A stretch of DNA of 52,322 nt from CAZILN01 sp964540005 (GTDB lineage: Bacteria; Bacteroidota; Bacteroidia; Bacteroidales; SM23-62), in contig CAZILN010000185.1 of assembly GCA_964540005.1 (NCBI GenBank), positions 1-52,322 on the forward strand, in the 5' to 3' direction. This document shows positions 25,398 through 34,231 of the stretch, piece after piece. The number at the start of each line of letters is the position of its first letter. Position 1 is the first letter of the stretch. Position numbers and translations under genes: made by a program. The notes beneath the pieces are model-generated. The model made no database searches. It saw only the letters and a program-made list of their open reading frames with translations, and was not told the origin of the DNA.

Positions 25398-25823
25398 ATG
25401 GAAAACAAAAAAATGGTAATGGCTCTTTTTTCAGGAAGCTTAGACAAACTAACCTGTGCAGGTGTTATACTCAGTGGTGCTGCGGCTGATGATATGGAAG
25501 TCGATATTTATGTACTGCTGCAGGGCGCCCGGGCCTTCAAAAAGGAAATTGCAAAAAATACGGATAAGCTGGCTATGGCAGAGAATCCTCATCTAAGAGA
25601 AGAGTTCATACAATCATTAGAGCAGCTCAAGGTAAAACCATGGCATGAATTTTTTAAGGAAGCCAAAGAACTTACCAGCGTTAAGATTCACGTTTGCGGG
25701 TTGGCCGGGAAGCTCTGGGGAGGTGAAAAAATTGATGACTTCATTGATCTTGCCGACGATATATGCGGTATAGGGGAATATGTCTCAGCTGCACAGGAAG
25801 CTGATGTGCACCTGTTTATCTAA
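25398..25823 (+). CDS. DsrE family protein
   Basis: Cytosolic protein of 141 residues with the DsrE/DsrF-like fold. The N-terminal strand-loop MVMALFSGSLDKLTCAGVIL and the following MEVDIYVLLQGARAF are typical. Cysteines are found in KLTCAG, KIHVCGLAG and DDICGIG; the one in IHVCG corresponds to the position of the sulfur-carrying Cys in DsrE-like proteins. DsrE and TusA proteins pass persulfide sulfur to each other. It is the first gene of a plus-strand run and is followed after 64 bp by TusA. A sulfur-transfer role is well supported by family and neighbour. Confidence 0.88.
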   Translation: MENKKMVMALFSGSLDKLTCAGVILSGAAADDMEVDIYVLLQGARAFKKEIAKNTDKLAMAENPHLREEFIQSLEQLKVKPWHEFFKEAKELTSVKIHVCGLAGKLWGGEKIDDFIDLADDICGIGEYVSAAQEADVHLFI

Positions 25824-25887
25824 ACAGCAATCATTAGCTGTAACGAAATATAGGTAACTGTAATAATAAATTACTAAATCTAACATC

Positions 25888-26139
25888 ATGGAAGCACAAG
25901 AATTAAGCGGTCTTACAGTAAATAAAGTTGTTGACGCCCGTGGAACGGCATGTCCAGGTCCACTGCTGGCAGCTAAAAAAGCCATTGCAGAAATCGGCTC
26001 GGGTGATATTATGGAGATACTATCTTCAGATGAAGGAACAAGACGGGATATCCCGAAATGGGCCGGTAAGAAGGGTCATGAGTATCTGGGGACCCTTGAA
26101 GAATCGGGTTATTTTAAGATCTACATGAAGAAACAATAA
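25888..26139 (+). CDS. TusA/SirA family sulfur carrier
   Basis: Small protein of 83 residues with the beta-alpha-beta-alpha-beta-beta TusA fold. The signature DARGTACPGPLLAAKKAI carries the persulfide Cys22 in the CPxP motif. The acidic DEGTRRDIPKWAGKKGH stretch and the final strand YFKIYMKK are as expected. The protein is cytosolic and probably carries sulfane sulfur between DsrE and a partner, perhaps the Hdr-like proteins encoded next. It is followed after 5 bp by the MvhD gene, whose ribosome site AAGGAGG overlaps its stop codon. Confidence 0.95.
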   Translation: MEAQELSGLTVNKVVDARGTACPGPLLAAKKAIAEIGSGDIMEILSSDEGTRRDIPKWAGKKGHEYLGTLEESGYFKIYMKKQ

Positions 26140-26144
26140 GGAGG

Positions 26145-26546
26145 ATGGAGGGCTCAGAAGGTAAGAATTCTCCAAAGATCCTGGTATTCTCAACAGAAAA
26201 GATCTCAGATCCTGCTATAGACCTTGCCGGTTTGCTTAAAATGCACTATCCGCCAACGGTCTGCACTATAAGTATTCCCTGCTCCAGCGCTGTCAAACCC
26301 AGGTGGATCATGCATGCCTTTGAGAAGGGTTACGACGGTGTTTTTATTGCAGCTGACGGCACGGATTGCCCGTACAGCGATAGTTGTACCGACAATACGG
26401 CCTGGATTGTCGGGCAAACCCATGAGCTGATGAAGGAGAAAGGTTTGAAGCCTGAAAGACTGAGGATGGCTGCCATCTGTTCCGTGTGTTCGGAGCCCTT
26501 TGTCAGGCAGATGAAAACCTTTGCAGAATCCTTCTCGGGATCTTAA
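26145..26546 (+). CDS. MvhD/FlpD-type Fe-S subunit
   Basis: Protein of 133 residues in the FlpD/MvhD family (PF02662), which carries a [2Fe-2S] cluster and passes electrons to or from HdrA. The family blocks are visible: TISIPCSSAVKPRWIM (Cys46), AFEKGYDGVFIAA, GTDCPYSDSCTDN (Cys75, Cys81) and a final RLRMAAICSVCSEPFV. The usual GCxxGDCHY block is altered to DGTDCPYS, so one cluster ligand may come from elsewhere. An AAGGAGG ribosome site immediately precedes the start. It lies between TusA and the first HdrA-like gene, with no hydrogenase nearby. Confidence 0.88.
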   Translation: MEGSEGKNSPKILVFSTEKISDPAIDLAGLLKMHYPPTVCTISIPCSSAVKPRWIMHAFEKGYDGVFIAADGTDCPYSDSCTDNTAWIVGQTHELMKEKGLKPERLRMAAICSVCSEPFVRQMKTFAESFSGS

Positions 26547-26556
26547 AAGCATTGTT

Positions 26557-27858
26557 ATGACAGAATTAACAGCAGATTATGATGTTCTGGTCATCGGGGG
26601 AGGCATAGCCGGGGAAGAGGCTGCCTTAAACCTTGCATATTCGGGTTTTAAGATCCTGCTTGTTGAGAAGGATTTTTCAATCGGTGGCAAAATGATCCAC
26701 CTGAGCAAGGTTTTTCCCACCCTTGACTGCGCTGCCTGCATCACCACACCAAAAGTATCGGAAACGGTCAGGCATCCGAATATTACCATATTTACCAGCT
26801 CTGAGGTCCGGGATATAGAAAAGCAAGCGGACAATAGTTTTTCCTTCACCCTGGTTGAAAACCCGAGATACGTGACAGATGATTGCACAGGCTGCCAGGT
26901 CTGTGAGGAAAAATGTCCCATCGTTGTGGATGACCAGTATCAATGGGACCTGGTAGGCAGAAAAGCAATATATATACCATTCAGTATTGCGAGTCCGCGC
27001 ATCGCGGCTATTGATATCGAGAATTGTATACTCTGTGGATTATGCGAGAAATTATGTCCTGCGGACGCTATTGACTTTACCCAGGAAATAAGACAGAGTA
27101 CTGTTACAGTCAGATCAATCATCTTCGCAACCGGTTTCAGGCTTTTCGATCCGCTGCAAATGCCACGGTACGGTTTCGGACAATATAAGAATGTGGTTAC
27201 TTCCATGCAAATGGAAAGACAGCTGGTTCCCACCCGGCCGTATAACACCGTACTGCGTCCGGGGGACGGCAAAGTACCTGATAATATTGCCTATGTCCTG
27301 TGTACAGGTTCCCGCGATGAGAGCATCGGAAACCCTATCTGTTCCCAGGTTTGCTGCATGTATTCCATTAAGCAGGCACAACTGCTGATGGGTGCCTTAC
27401 CCATGGCCGATATTACTATTTATTATATCAATATAAGAGCCTTTGGTAAAGGATTCAATGAGTTTTATGAACAATCAAAAGATATGGGGGTTGAATTCGT
27501 AAAGGCAAAAATTGCAAAAATCGACAAAAAAGAGAACGGAAACCTGGTCCTAAGGTATGAAGACATTAAGGAAGCGAAAATTATGGAGACCGAACATGAT
27601 ATGGTAGTATTATCGATTGGTTTTCTCGCAAATACTGAGTTCTCAGGGATGTTTAAAAATGATTCGGTTGAAGAGGACAGTTATCATTTTATAAAACAAA
27701 CGCAGGTATTGGCCAGTCCGGCAAAAACAAGCATTGAAGGGATTTTTGTTGCCGGAACTGCATCAGGACCCATGGATATTCCTGACTCTATCCTGTCTGC
27801 CGGGGCAGCTTCTTCCGAAACGGCCGGTTATATCAGGAGGCTTAGCAATGAAGAATAA
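26557..27858 (+). CDS. HdrA-like flavoprotein, core type with inserted ferredoxin
   Basis: Heterodisulfide reductase subunit A-like protein of 433 residues. The ATG at 26557 starts just before the FAD motif VIGGGIAGEEAAL; an upstream TTG in the same frame overlaps MvhD and is unlikely. The HdrA-specific segment FPTLDCAACITTPKVSE with two cysteines is present, followed by a ferredoxin insert (CTGCQVCEEKCP near 114-125; CILCGLCEKLCPADAI near 158-173), and a second FAD/NAD-fold part ending in GIFVAGTASGPMDIPDS. It lacks the N-terminal and C-terminal domains of full HdrA. Its stop overlaps the start of the second HdrA-like gene by 11 bp. The two are likely a tight pair, comparable to QmoA and QmoB. 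Confidence 0.93.
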   Translation: MTELTADYDVLVIGGGIAGEEAALNLAYSGFKILLVEKDFSIGGKMIHLSKVFPTLDCAACITTPKVSETVRHPNITIFTSSEVRDIEKQADNSFSFTLVENPRYVTDDCTGCQVCEEKCPIVVDDQYQWDLVGRKAIYIPFSIASPRIAAIDIENCILCGLCEKLCPADAIDFTQEIRQSTVTVRSIIFATGFRLFDPLQMPRYGFGQYKNVVTSMQMERQLVPTRPYNTVLRPGDGKVPDNIAYVLCTGSRDESIGNPICSQVCCMYSIKQAQLLMGALPMADITIYYINIRAFGKGFNEFYEQSKDMGVEFVKAKIAKIDKKENGNLVLRYEDIKEAKIMETEHDMVVLSIGFLANTEFSGMFKNDSVEEDSYHFIKQTQVLASPAKTSIEGIFVAGTASGPMDIPDSILSAGAASSETAGYIRRLSNEE

Positions 27859-29782
27859 AATAGGTGTATATATCTGTCAGTGTGGTTCAAACATCTCCGA
27901 TTATGTTGATGTAGAAAAAGTCAAAGATATTGTATCCGCACGGGACGGGGTCAAACTGGCAAAAACAACCATGTTTGCCTGCGCAGATTCGGTCCAGAAA
28001 GAGATCGTCCAGGATATACAAGAAAACGAACTGGATGCTATTGTTATCGCTTCCTGTTCACCGAAACTGCATTTATTCACCTTTCGTGCTGTGGCTGAAC
28101 GTGCCGGCCTGAATCCCTATAATTATGTCCAGGTAAATATACGTGAACAATGTTCATGGGCCCATTCTGACAATCCGGTCAAAGCCACGGATAAAGCAAT
28201 CCGGCTGATCGAAGCAGGTATAGCACGGGTCAGGCATTCTGCAGCACTGGAGAAAATTAAGATCGAAGCTCAGAATACTGTTGTAGTTGTTGGCGCCGGC
28301 ATAGCAGGCATGCGTGCCGCTATTGAACTTGCTGATATGGGATCACAGGTCTTTTTGATTGAAAGGGAATATTATACAGGGGGCAGGCTTGCTCAATGGA
28401 ATGAACTTTATCCCAGCAGCGAATCCGGACACGATATCATCGCCGGGCTTTATAAGCAATTGATCAATCACAGGAACATAAGAGTTTATACCGGGGCGGA
28501 GATTGTTTCAAATACGGGAATTATGGGTGACTATACAATAGAAGTCAGCATCAGGCCCAGGTATATCAGTACGGATACCAGGATAGATGCTGCAGTGCTG
28601 CAGAAGGCTATAGATGCCTGTCCTGTTGAAACAGATGATGATTTTAATTTTAATCTTACCATTAGGAAGGCCATTTATAAAAACCCTACGGGCACATATC
28701 CTGACATACCTGTAATCGATGTTGGATCCTGCAATAAATGCGGTGAATGCCTTAAAATATGTAAGGATATAGATCTTGAACGAAAATCCGAAACAGTAGA
28801 GATCCATGCAGGGGCCATTTTACTGGCAACCGGTTTCGACCTTTATGAACCCCAGCCCGGGGAGTTTGCTTACTCCCGGATAGACAATGTTATTACATTT
28901 CAGCAATTCAGGCGGTTGATAGAACTGAATGAAAAGGAGCTGGTTTATAAGAACAGGACTATCAGGAACATCGCCTATATATACTGCGTGGGGAGCCGGC
29001 AGGCAGATAATGGCAATAAATATTGCTCACGTTATTGTTGCACGGCTGCCATCCATTCAGCTATCCTGGCAAGGAAAAAATACCCCGGCATAAATAATTT
29101 TCATTTTACCAGGGGGATAAGGACATACGGTAAACAGGAAGTGATATACCAGGAAAGTCTGAATAATGGTGACCTGTTCATGCAATCCTTCGAAGATGAT
29201 CCCCCTGTAGTAGAAAAACAGGGTAATGAGACTATTGTAAAGATCAGGGATGTTCTGACTGAAAACACAGAACTTGAAGTGAGTGCAGACCTGGTTGTGC
29301 TGATTACCGCTATGGTTCCCCGTAAGGATAATTCCATAGCCGGTATCCTGAAAGTTCCCCTCGGGCGTGATAATTTTTTCAATGAAATTCATCCAAAACT
29401 CCGTCCTGTTGAGACAGTTATCGATGGCGTGTTTATTGCAGGGGTTTGCCAGGGACCAAAAAACATAACTGAATCAGTACAATCGGCATTATCTGCCGCA
29501 TCAAAAGCATATTCCATGCTCAGCAAAGGGGAAATAGAACTGGAACCCACCCTTGCCAGGATAGATAAGAGCCTTTGTCAGTGGTGTGATAAATGCCTGG
29601 AAGTATGTCCCTATGATGCAATTGTTAAAACAGAGCATGAAGGCAAAACGGTAGCTGTTGTTAATGAGCCAAACTGTAAGGGCTGTGGGATGTGCTTACC
29701 GGTTTGTCCGGAAAATGCAATTGATCTTATTGGTTATACGGATAAGGAAATTGAAAGTATGATAGATGCCATGGCGGAATAA
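27848..29782 (+). CDS. HdrA-like flavoprotein, long form with C-terminal 2[4Fe-4S] ferredoxin
   Basis: HdrA-like protein of 644 residues. The ATG at 27848 begins MKNKIGVYICQCGSNISDYV, the N-terminal HdrA domain with Cys at residue 11 and a downstream CSPKLH. The FAD motif VVVVGAGIAGMRAAIEL is near residue 140. Where HdrA normally has the cysteine-bearing LDC-x-C segment, this protein has LYPSSESGHDIIAG, without cysteines. A single CNKCGECLKICKD motif follows, and the C-terminus has a ferredoxin with CQWCDKCLEVCPYDAI and CKGCGMCLPVCPENAI. It therefore complements the preceding shorter HdrA-like protein, which has the cysteine segment but lacks these ends. Translational coupling is likely (11-bp overlap). 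Confidence 0.93.
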   Translation: MKNKIGVYICQCGSNISDYVDVEKVKDIVSARDGVKLAKTTMFACADSVQKEIVQDIQENELDAIVIASCSPKLHLFTFRAVAERAGLNPYNYVQVNIREQCSWAHSDNPVKATDKAIRLIEAGIARVRHSAALEKIKIEAQNTVVVVGAGIAGMRAAIELADMGSQVFLIEREYYTGGRLAQWNELYPSSESGHDIIAGLYKQLINHRNIRVYTGAEIVSNTGIMGDYTIEVSIRPRYISTDTRIDAAVLQKAIDACPVETDDDFNFNLTIRKAIYKNPTGTYPDIPVIDVGSCNKCGECLKICKDIDLERKSETVEIHAGAILLATGFDLYEPQPGEFAYSRIDNVITFQQFRRLIELNEKELVYKNRTIRNIAYIYCVGSRQADNGNKYCSRYCCTAAIHSAILARKKYPGINNFHFTRGIRTYGKQEVIYQESLNNGDLFMQSFEDDPPVVEKQGNETIVKIRDVLTENTELEVSADLVVLITAMVPRKDNSIAGILKVPLGRDNFFNEIHPKLRPVETVIDGVFIAGVCQGPKNITESVQSALSAASKAYSMLSKGEIELEPTLARIDKSLCQWCDKCLEVCPYDAIVKTEHEGKTVAVVNEPNCKGCGMCLPVCPENAIDLIGYTDKEIESMIDAMAE

Positions 29783-29799
29783 GGATAAAAATTTCGGAA

Positions 29800-30075
29800 A
29801 TGAAAAAAACAATTGATCATATCAAGGAGAAAAGGACGGTTTCCGAGGAATTAAAAGAAAAGCGTAAAGAGGACAACAGGATCAATAAACTGATCCTTAA
29901 AGCACTTGAATCCGGACCAAAGACCATTCCCCGGATTGCAGGGGAAACCGGGCTCGCGGAAGATATTGTTACCTATTATCTGATGACCCTCAGGAAATAC
30001 GGAAAGCTGGAAACCGGAGAGATTGATGATATGGATGAGTATTTCAACTATAAACTGAAACAGAAAAATGAATAA
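29800..30075 (+). CDS. Small winged-helix-like protein
   Basis: Protein of 91 residues, charged at both ends. The middle looks like a winged helix-turn-helix: ILKALESGPKTIPRIAGETG, then EDIVTYYLMTLRKYGK as recognition helix, and a short wing leading to a tail rich in Asp, Glu and Tyr. I do not recognise a named family. It lies 17 bp after the long HdrA-like gene and ends the first half of the cluster, before a 305-bp gap with a sigma-54-type promoter. A DNA-binding function or an adaptor role in the Hdr complex are both possible. Confidence 0.75.
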   Translation: MKKTIDHIKEKRTVSEELKEKRKEDNRINKLILKALESGPKTIPRIAGETGLAEDIVTYYLMTLRKYGKLETGEIDDMDEYFNYKLKQKNE

Positions 30076-30380
30076 CAAAGTGCCAATAAATCAAAGAGTT
30101 AATTCATTTGAAATTATTTACTGTTGAATTTTACGCCATATGCTGTATATTTCAACACTCCCTCTAAGTATTTAATTACCAGGTTAGTACAATGATCAAT
30201 TATTTCAGGTGTTGATATTCTCAGCAGTTTATCACCTGGACAGGCTTTTTGTACATCAATGTAAGATATTGATATACAATGCAATATGACCTGTTTTTTT
30301 AGTTTGGCACCATGTTTGGGATACCTGCTCAAAAGAAAGTTTACGGCAGTTCAGATGCCACCAACTAAAATTTGAGAAAA
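30076..30380. other. 305-bp regulatory gap inside the Hdr cluster
   Basis: Non-coding stretch between the winged-helix gene and the binding-protein/GcvH fusion gene. It holds a sigma-54-type promoter (30305-30319) and, about 42-53 bp before it, an imperfect dyad TACATCAATGTA (30252-30263) that could be an enhancer site. The 72-codon minus-strand frame across it (30114-30332) has no family likeness and covers the promoter, so it is not called as a gene. Confidence 0.5.
30305..30319 (+). promoter_or_regulatory. Sigma-54-type promoter
   Basis: TGGCAC (30305-30310), five bases, then TTGG (30316-30319) matches the sigma-54 consensus TGGCAC-N5-TTGC at nine of ten fixed positions with exact spacing. 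Transcription would start near 30331, about 50 bp before the ATG at 30381. A sigma-54 activator with an intact GAFTGA loop is encoded 6 kb downstream in the same cluster, which makes the match more credible. The last base of the minus-12 box deviates (G for C). Confidence 0.65.
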
Positions 30381-32066
30381 ATGAAAACAATTATTGTATT
30401 GATTTCAACAGTAACACTTCTGACTGCAACATTTGCAAATGGAGTGTCAAAAGGGAAAAGCCAACCCGCGACAGACTCCATTCATATCCTGTGTAGTCCC
30501 GACCTGGTGGAAATAGCCGGCACATGGGCTGCAAAATACACAAGTGATAATCCGGGAGCCGGCCTGTCGGTAAGCAGGATACCTGACCAAGGCTTGGATG
30601 ATATGTTGCAGACCGCCGGTACTATCTCTCTTGTCAGTAAGAAATACCTCCCTAATGCAGCCGGCCAGCGAACATGGAAGATGGTAGTAGGCCGGGATGT
30701 TGTTGTACCTGTTATGAATTCTGAAAACCCATACAGGGAGGAGATATTGCAGAAAGGGATCTCGCCTGAGGAATTTGCCGAACTTGTCAGTACTCCGGGC
30801 CGGCTTAGCTGGGGAATACTATTGAACAATACAGTTTCAGATCCTGTTAGGCCTTATTCTGCTAGCGATCAGTCTACCAGGACTTACCTGGCTGAATTCC
30901 TTGAGATAGATCAGCATTATATCACAGGGATAGAAACTGAAAATGCAGATGAGATGCTGAACTGCATCAGAAATGACAGGTTTGCCATTGGCTTTTGCCG
31001 GCTGACGGATATACTGGAGACCGGGGACAATGAAGTTATACCTGGAATAAGCCTTATACCGGTTGACAAGAACGGGAATGATCAGCTTGACCTTTTTGAG
31101 GATATTTATAATAATACCGGTGAACTGACCAGGGGTATCTGGATTGGCAAGTACCCGGGTACCTTATACAGCAGGTTGTATATGGTGGCCGCTGCCCGGC
31201 CGACCAGCGATAATGAACTGGCATTTATGGAATGGCTTGTCACCGAAGGTCAGCAATACCTGCCGGAGGATGGGTTCACAAGCCTGATTTACAGTGAGAG
31301 GCAATCTATGCTGCATAGTATTTATGACTACGGCATCCCTGTTGTTGATGTTCCTGTCAGAAGGGCTTCACAGCTAAAGTTATTCCTGATTATTACCGGA
31401 GCACTGCTGCTTGTTGCCATAATCCTTTATTTGCTTGCCAGGATCTTCAGGACCGGGAAATGGGAGGATGAAACAGTCGATGTCTGCCGCCTGTCTGTTT
31501 TCAGGGAAAACGCTGTTACATTTCCTACAGGATTATTTTTTGATAAAACTCATACATGGACCTTTATGGAAAAAGACGGCCGGGTACGAACCGGTATTGA
31601 TGATTTTCTTCAGCATGTAACAGGCCCCATTACAAGGGTGAAAATGAAGAAAGCCGGCGACAGGGTCGTTAAAGGAGAAACATTCCTTTCACTGATCCAG
31701 CGAGGCAAACAACTTGATATTCAATCGCCTGTATCAGGGATCATCAGGGAACAGAATTCAGAACTGGTTGCAGACTCGGAAACAATTAATGATGCTCCCT
31801 TTTCCGCTGGCTGGGTGTATGTAGTTGAACCCGGCAACTGGCTGAAAGAGATCAATACTTATCTCATGGGGGATAAGTACAGGGAATGGTTAAAAACCGA
31901 ATTTTCACGACTGAAGAATTTCCTGGCATCGGGCTTAAAACCCATGGAAACCGTAAATCCTGAACTCGTATTGCAGGATGGGGGTGAGATCAGGGACGGG
32001 GTACTTGAGTGTTATGGCCCGGAGGCATGGGAAGAATTTCAGTCCGGGTTCCTGCATACGGTTTGA
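30381..32066 (+). CDS. Solute-binding-like domain fused via a membrane helix to a GcvH-like domain
   Basis: Protein of 561 residues from the ATG at 30381. A signal peptide (TIIVLISTVTLLTATFANG) leads to a PstS-like type 2 periplasmic binding fold (about 30-320; IHILCSPDLVEIAGTWAAKY at its start). A membrane helix follows (LFLIITGALLLVAIILYLL), then a cytosolic domain like glycine cleavage H protein: KTHTWTFMEKDGRVRTGIDDF, GDRVVKGETFLSLIQ and SPVSGIIREQN. The lipoyl-lysine position of GcvH holds Gly, and a Lys follows one residue later (RGKQLD). A C-terminal helical tail of about 80 residues is shared with the second GcvH-like gene of this cluster. Architecture is clear; function is unknown and is probably a membrane adaptor or sensor of the Hdr module. 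Confidence 0.85.
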   Translation: MKTIIVLISTVTLLTATFANGVSKGKSQPATDSIHILCSPDLVEIAGTWAAKYTSDNPGAGLSVSRIPDQGLDDMLQTAGTISLVSKKYLPNAAGQRTWKMVVGRDVVVPVMNSENPYREEILQKGISPEEFAELVSTPGRLSWGILLNNTVSDPVRPYSASDQSTRTYLAEFLEIDQHYITGIETENADEMLNCIRNDRFAIGFCRLTDILETGDNEVIPGISLIPVDKNGNDQLDLFEDIYNNTGELTRGIWIGKYPGTLYSRLYMVAAARPTSDNELAFMEWLVTEGQQYLPEDGFTSLIYSERQSMLHSIYDYGIPVVDVPVRRASQLKLFLIITGALLLVAIILYLLARIFRTGKWEDETVDVCRLSVFRENAVTFPTGLFFDKTHTWTFMEKDGRVRTGIDDFLQHVTGPITRVKMKKAGDRVVKGETFLSLIQRGKQLDIQSPVSGIIREQNSELVADSETINDAPFSAGWVYVVEPGNWLKEINTYLMGDKYREWLKTEFSRLKNFLASGLKPMETVNPELVLQDGGEIRDGVLECYGPEAWEEFQSGFLHTV

Positions 32067-32113
32067 TAAGACAAAAAAGTTATTTAACATAATTAATTTA
32101 TTCTAATCTGATA

Positions 32114-32989
32114 ATGGGAATCAATCGACGAAATTTTTTCAAAGTACTTGGTTTGACAGGCGTATCACTGGGAACAGGCAAGAAGCTTGTTGCCATGCCT
32201 GATCAGGGAGATGATAAGGAATTCCGGGCCATCCTCTATGATGCAACCCGTTGCGGGGGGTGCCAGAGTTGTGAACTTGTATGTGCCTGGGAACATGATT
32301 TGCCTGAACCGGATCCTGAGGATATCCCCGTAGCGGGGATTCTCCGGAAGACCAATGAAAACAGGCGTTCTGTAATTAATGCTTATGAGACTTCCAGGGG
32401 GGAAGTATATGTTAAAAACCAGTGTATGCAGTGCAATCAGCCTGCCTGCGCTGCTGCCTGCCTGACCAGGGCCATGTATAAAACCGAGGAGGGACCCGTA
32501 ATCTGGAGGGGTGATAAGTGCATGGGCTGCCGGTACTGCATGGTCTCCTGTCCCTTTGATGTGCCTAAATTCGAATACAACAGTCCGAACCCTAAAATTG
32601 AAAAATGCAATATGTGTTTTGAAAAGGTAAAAGAGGGTGAGCTACCGGTCTGTGTCGAGAACTGCCCGGCTGAGGCCCTTACATTCGGGACCCGAAGGGA
32701 GCTGATTGCCGAGGCGCACAGGAGGATACATGATGACCCTGATCTGTACTATGACGGGGTTTATGGTGAACATGAAGCAGGAGGAACAGGATTTTTATAT
32801 CTCTCACCGGTCCCTTTCGAGGAGCTGGGATTCAATACCTCACTTCTGGACAGGCCTTATCCTGAATTAACAAAAGGATTCCTGTACTCTGTGCCTACAA
32901 TTTTTGTTTTGTGGCCCGCATTGTTACTGGGAATACACAATTCAACAAAGAATAATTCAAATAAGCCTGACCAGGATGAAGATGAATAA
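32114..32989 (+). CDS. HybA/DsrO-like periplasmic 4[4Fe-4S] ferredoxin with Tat signal
   Basis: Electron-transfer protein of 291 residues. The twin-arginine signal is MGINRRNFFKVLGLTG. Four cysteine groups are visible: CGGCQSCELVC, CMQCNQPACAAAC, CMGCRYCMVSC, and CNMCF with CVENCP, the standard set for four [4Fe-4S] clusters. A C-terminal membrane helix (YSVPTIFVLWPALLLGI) is as in HybA. Such proteins pass electrons between a periplasmic partner and a NrfD/HybB-type quinone-reactive membrane protein, which is encoded by the next gene (14-bp overlap). No periplasmic catalytic subunit is encoded here. Confidence 0.93.
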   Translation: MGINRRNFFKVLGLTGVSLGTGKKLVAMPDQGDDKEFRAILYDATRCGGCQSCELVCAWEHDLPEPDPEDIPVAGILRKTNENRRSVINAYETSRGEVYVKNQCMQCNQPACAAACLTRAMYKTEEGPVIWRGDKCMGCRYCMVSCPFDVPKFEYNSPNPKIEKCNMCFEKVKEGELPVCVENCPAEALTFGTRRELIAEAHRRIHDDPDLYYDGVYGEHEAGGTGFLYLSPVPFEELGFNTSLLDRPYPELTKGFLYSVPTIFVLWPALLLGIHNSTKNNSNKPDQDEDE

Positions 32990-34211
32990 AGCAGATTATA
33001 TCTTACCGCAAGATAATGACGGCAGGCCGGTTGTCAAATTCCTGGCTGCCGAACTCAAACCCAGGGGCAGGTTCCTGACTCCCTTCAATATCATTTCCTT
33101 ACCAATCATGATCCTAGGCATTGTGTTGATAGTCATTCGTTTTGCCAGGGGTATAGGTTCCATTACCAACCTTACCCAGGAAGTGCCCTGGGGCCTGTGG
33201 ATAGGATTTGATGTGGTAACAGGTGTTGCATTTGCCGGCGGAGCCTATGTTATAACATTCCTGGTCTATATTCTGAATGTGAAAAAGTATCATTCGATTG
33301 TCAGGGTGACAGTATTGAACGGGTTCCTGGCCTATGTATTTTATGCCGGTGCACTGCTTCTTGATCTTGGAAGACCATGGAATGTCATAAATCCTATCAT
33401 AGGGAACAGTTTCGGTGTCAGTTCTGTTCTGTTTCTTGTTGCCTGGCATTTCCTGCTTTACATGATAGCCCAGCTTATAGAATTCTCCCCGGCAATTGCC
33501 GAATGGTTAGGAGCCAGAAAAGCCAGAAAGATACTTTCGGGTATGACACTTGCCGCTGTCATTTTCGGAATCACCCTTTCCACTTTGCACCAGTCAGGTT
33601 TGGGAGCGCTGTACCTTATGGCCAAAGAAAAGATACATCCCTTGTGGTATTCTGAATTCATTCCCATCCTGTTCTTTGTGTCCAGCATTTTCGCAGGCCT
33701 GTCCATGGTGATTTTTGAAGGCTCGATCAGCCAGAAAGTCTTTTTTAAACAGATCAGTCCTGAGAATCATAAAACACACAATGGGATCCTGCATGGTTTG
33801 TCAAAGATTTGTGCCTTTACCCTCTTTGTATACTTTTTCCTGCAACTGCTTGTATTTGTACACGGACAGCACTGGGATCTGATTGGTACACCTATGGGTT
33901 ACTGGTACCTGACCGAGATGCTGGGATTTGTTCTGGTACCCATGCTGCTCTTTTTCTACAGTTACAGGAAACAGAACATTTTCATGATCAAGCTTGCCGC
34001 AATCATTACCATGCTGGGAGTAATAATAAACAGGCTGAACGTCACCGTCATTGGATTTAAATGGGATGCTGCTAATCATTACTATCCTTCATGGATGGAA
34101 ATTGTTGTAACGCTGACCGTCCTTTTTATCGAGATATGGATTTTCAGGTGGATAGTGAATCGCCTGCCGGTACTCAGGGACCCCCCGGCCTGGGCAAGGG
34201 AAAGTAATTAA
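32976..34211 (+). CDS. HybB/NrfD-type membrane quinone oxidoreductase subunit
   Basis: Integral membrane protein of about 411 residues with about ten hydrophobic helices, homologous to HybB of hydrogenase 2 and the NrfD/PsrC family. Conserved-looking features include PWGLWIGFDVVTGVAFAGGAYV, GRPWNVINPI, STLHQSGLGALYLM and LNVTVIGFKW. It has no heme ligands expected in the family; it exchanges electrons and protons with quinones. The start at 32976 (MKMNKADYILPQ) overlaps the ferredoxin gene by 14 bp; the longer upstream frame reads through that gene and is rejected. With the ferredoxin it forms the membrane arm of the cluster. Confidence 0.93.
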   Translation: MKMNKADYILPQDNDGRPVVKFLAAELKPRGRFLTPFNIISLPIMILGIVLIVIRFARGIGSITNLTQEVPWGLWIGFDVVTGVAFAGGAYVITFLVYILNVKKYHSIVRVTVLNGFLAYVFYAGALLLDLGRPWNVINPIIGNSFGVSSVLFLVAWHFLLYMIAQLIEFSPAIAEWLGARKARKILSGMTLAAVIFGITLSTLHQSGLGALYLMAKEKIHPLWYSEFIPILFFVSSIFAGLSMVIFEGSISQKVFFKQISPENHKTHNGILHGLSKICAFTLFVYFFLQLLVFVHGQHWDLIGTPMGYWYLTEMLGFVLVPMLLFFYSYRKQNIFMIKLAAIITMLGVIINRLNVTVIGFKWDAANHYYPSWMEIVVTLTVLFIEIWIFRWIVNRLPVLRDPPAWARESN

Positions 34212-34231
34212 GAACTATAAATAGTAAAAAA

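Noticed and set aside
30114..30332. 72-codon minus-strand frame in the gap before the binding-protein/GcvH fusion
   Set aside because: It resembles no family, has no ribosome site, opposes the operon direction and covers the sigma-54-type promoter; kept as non-coding.
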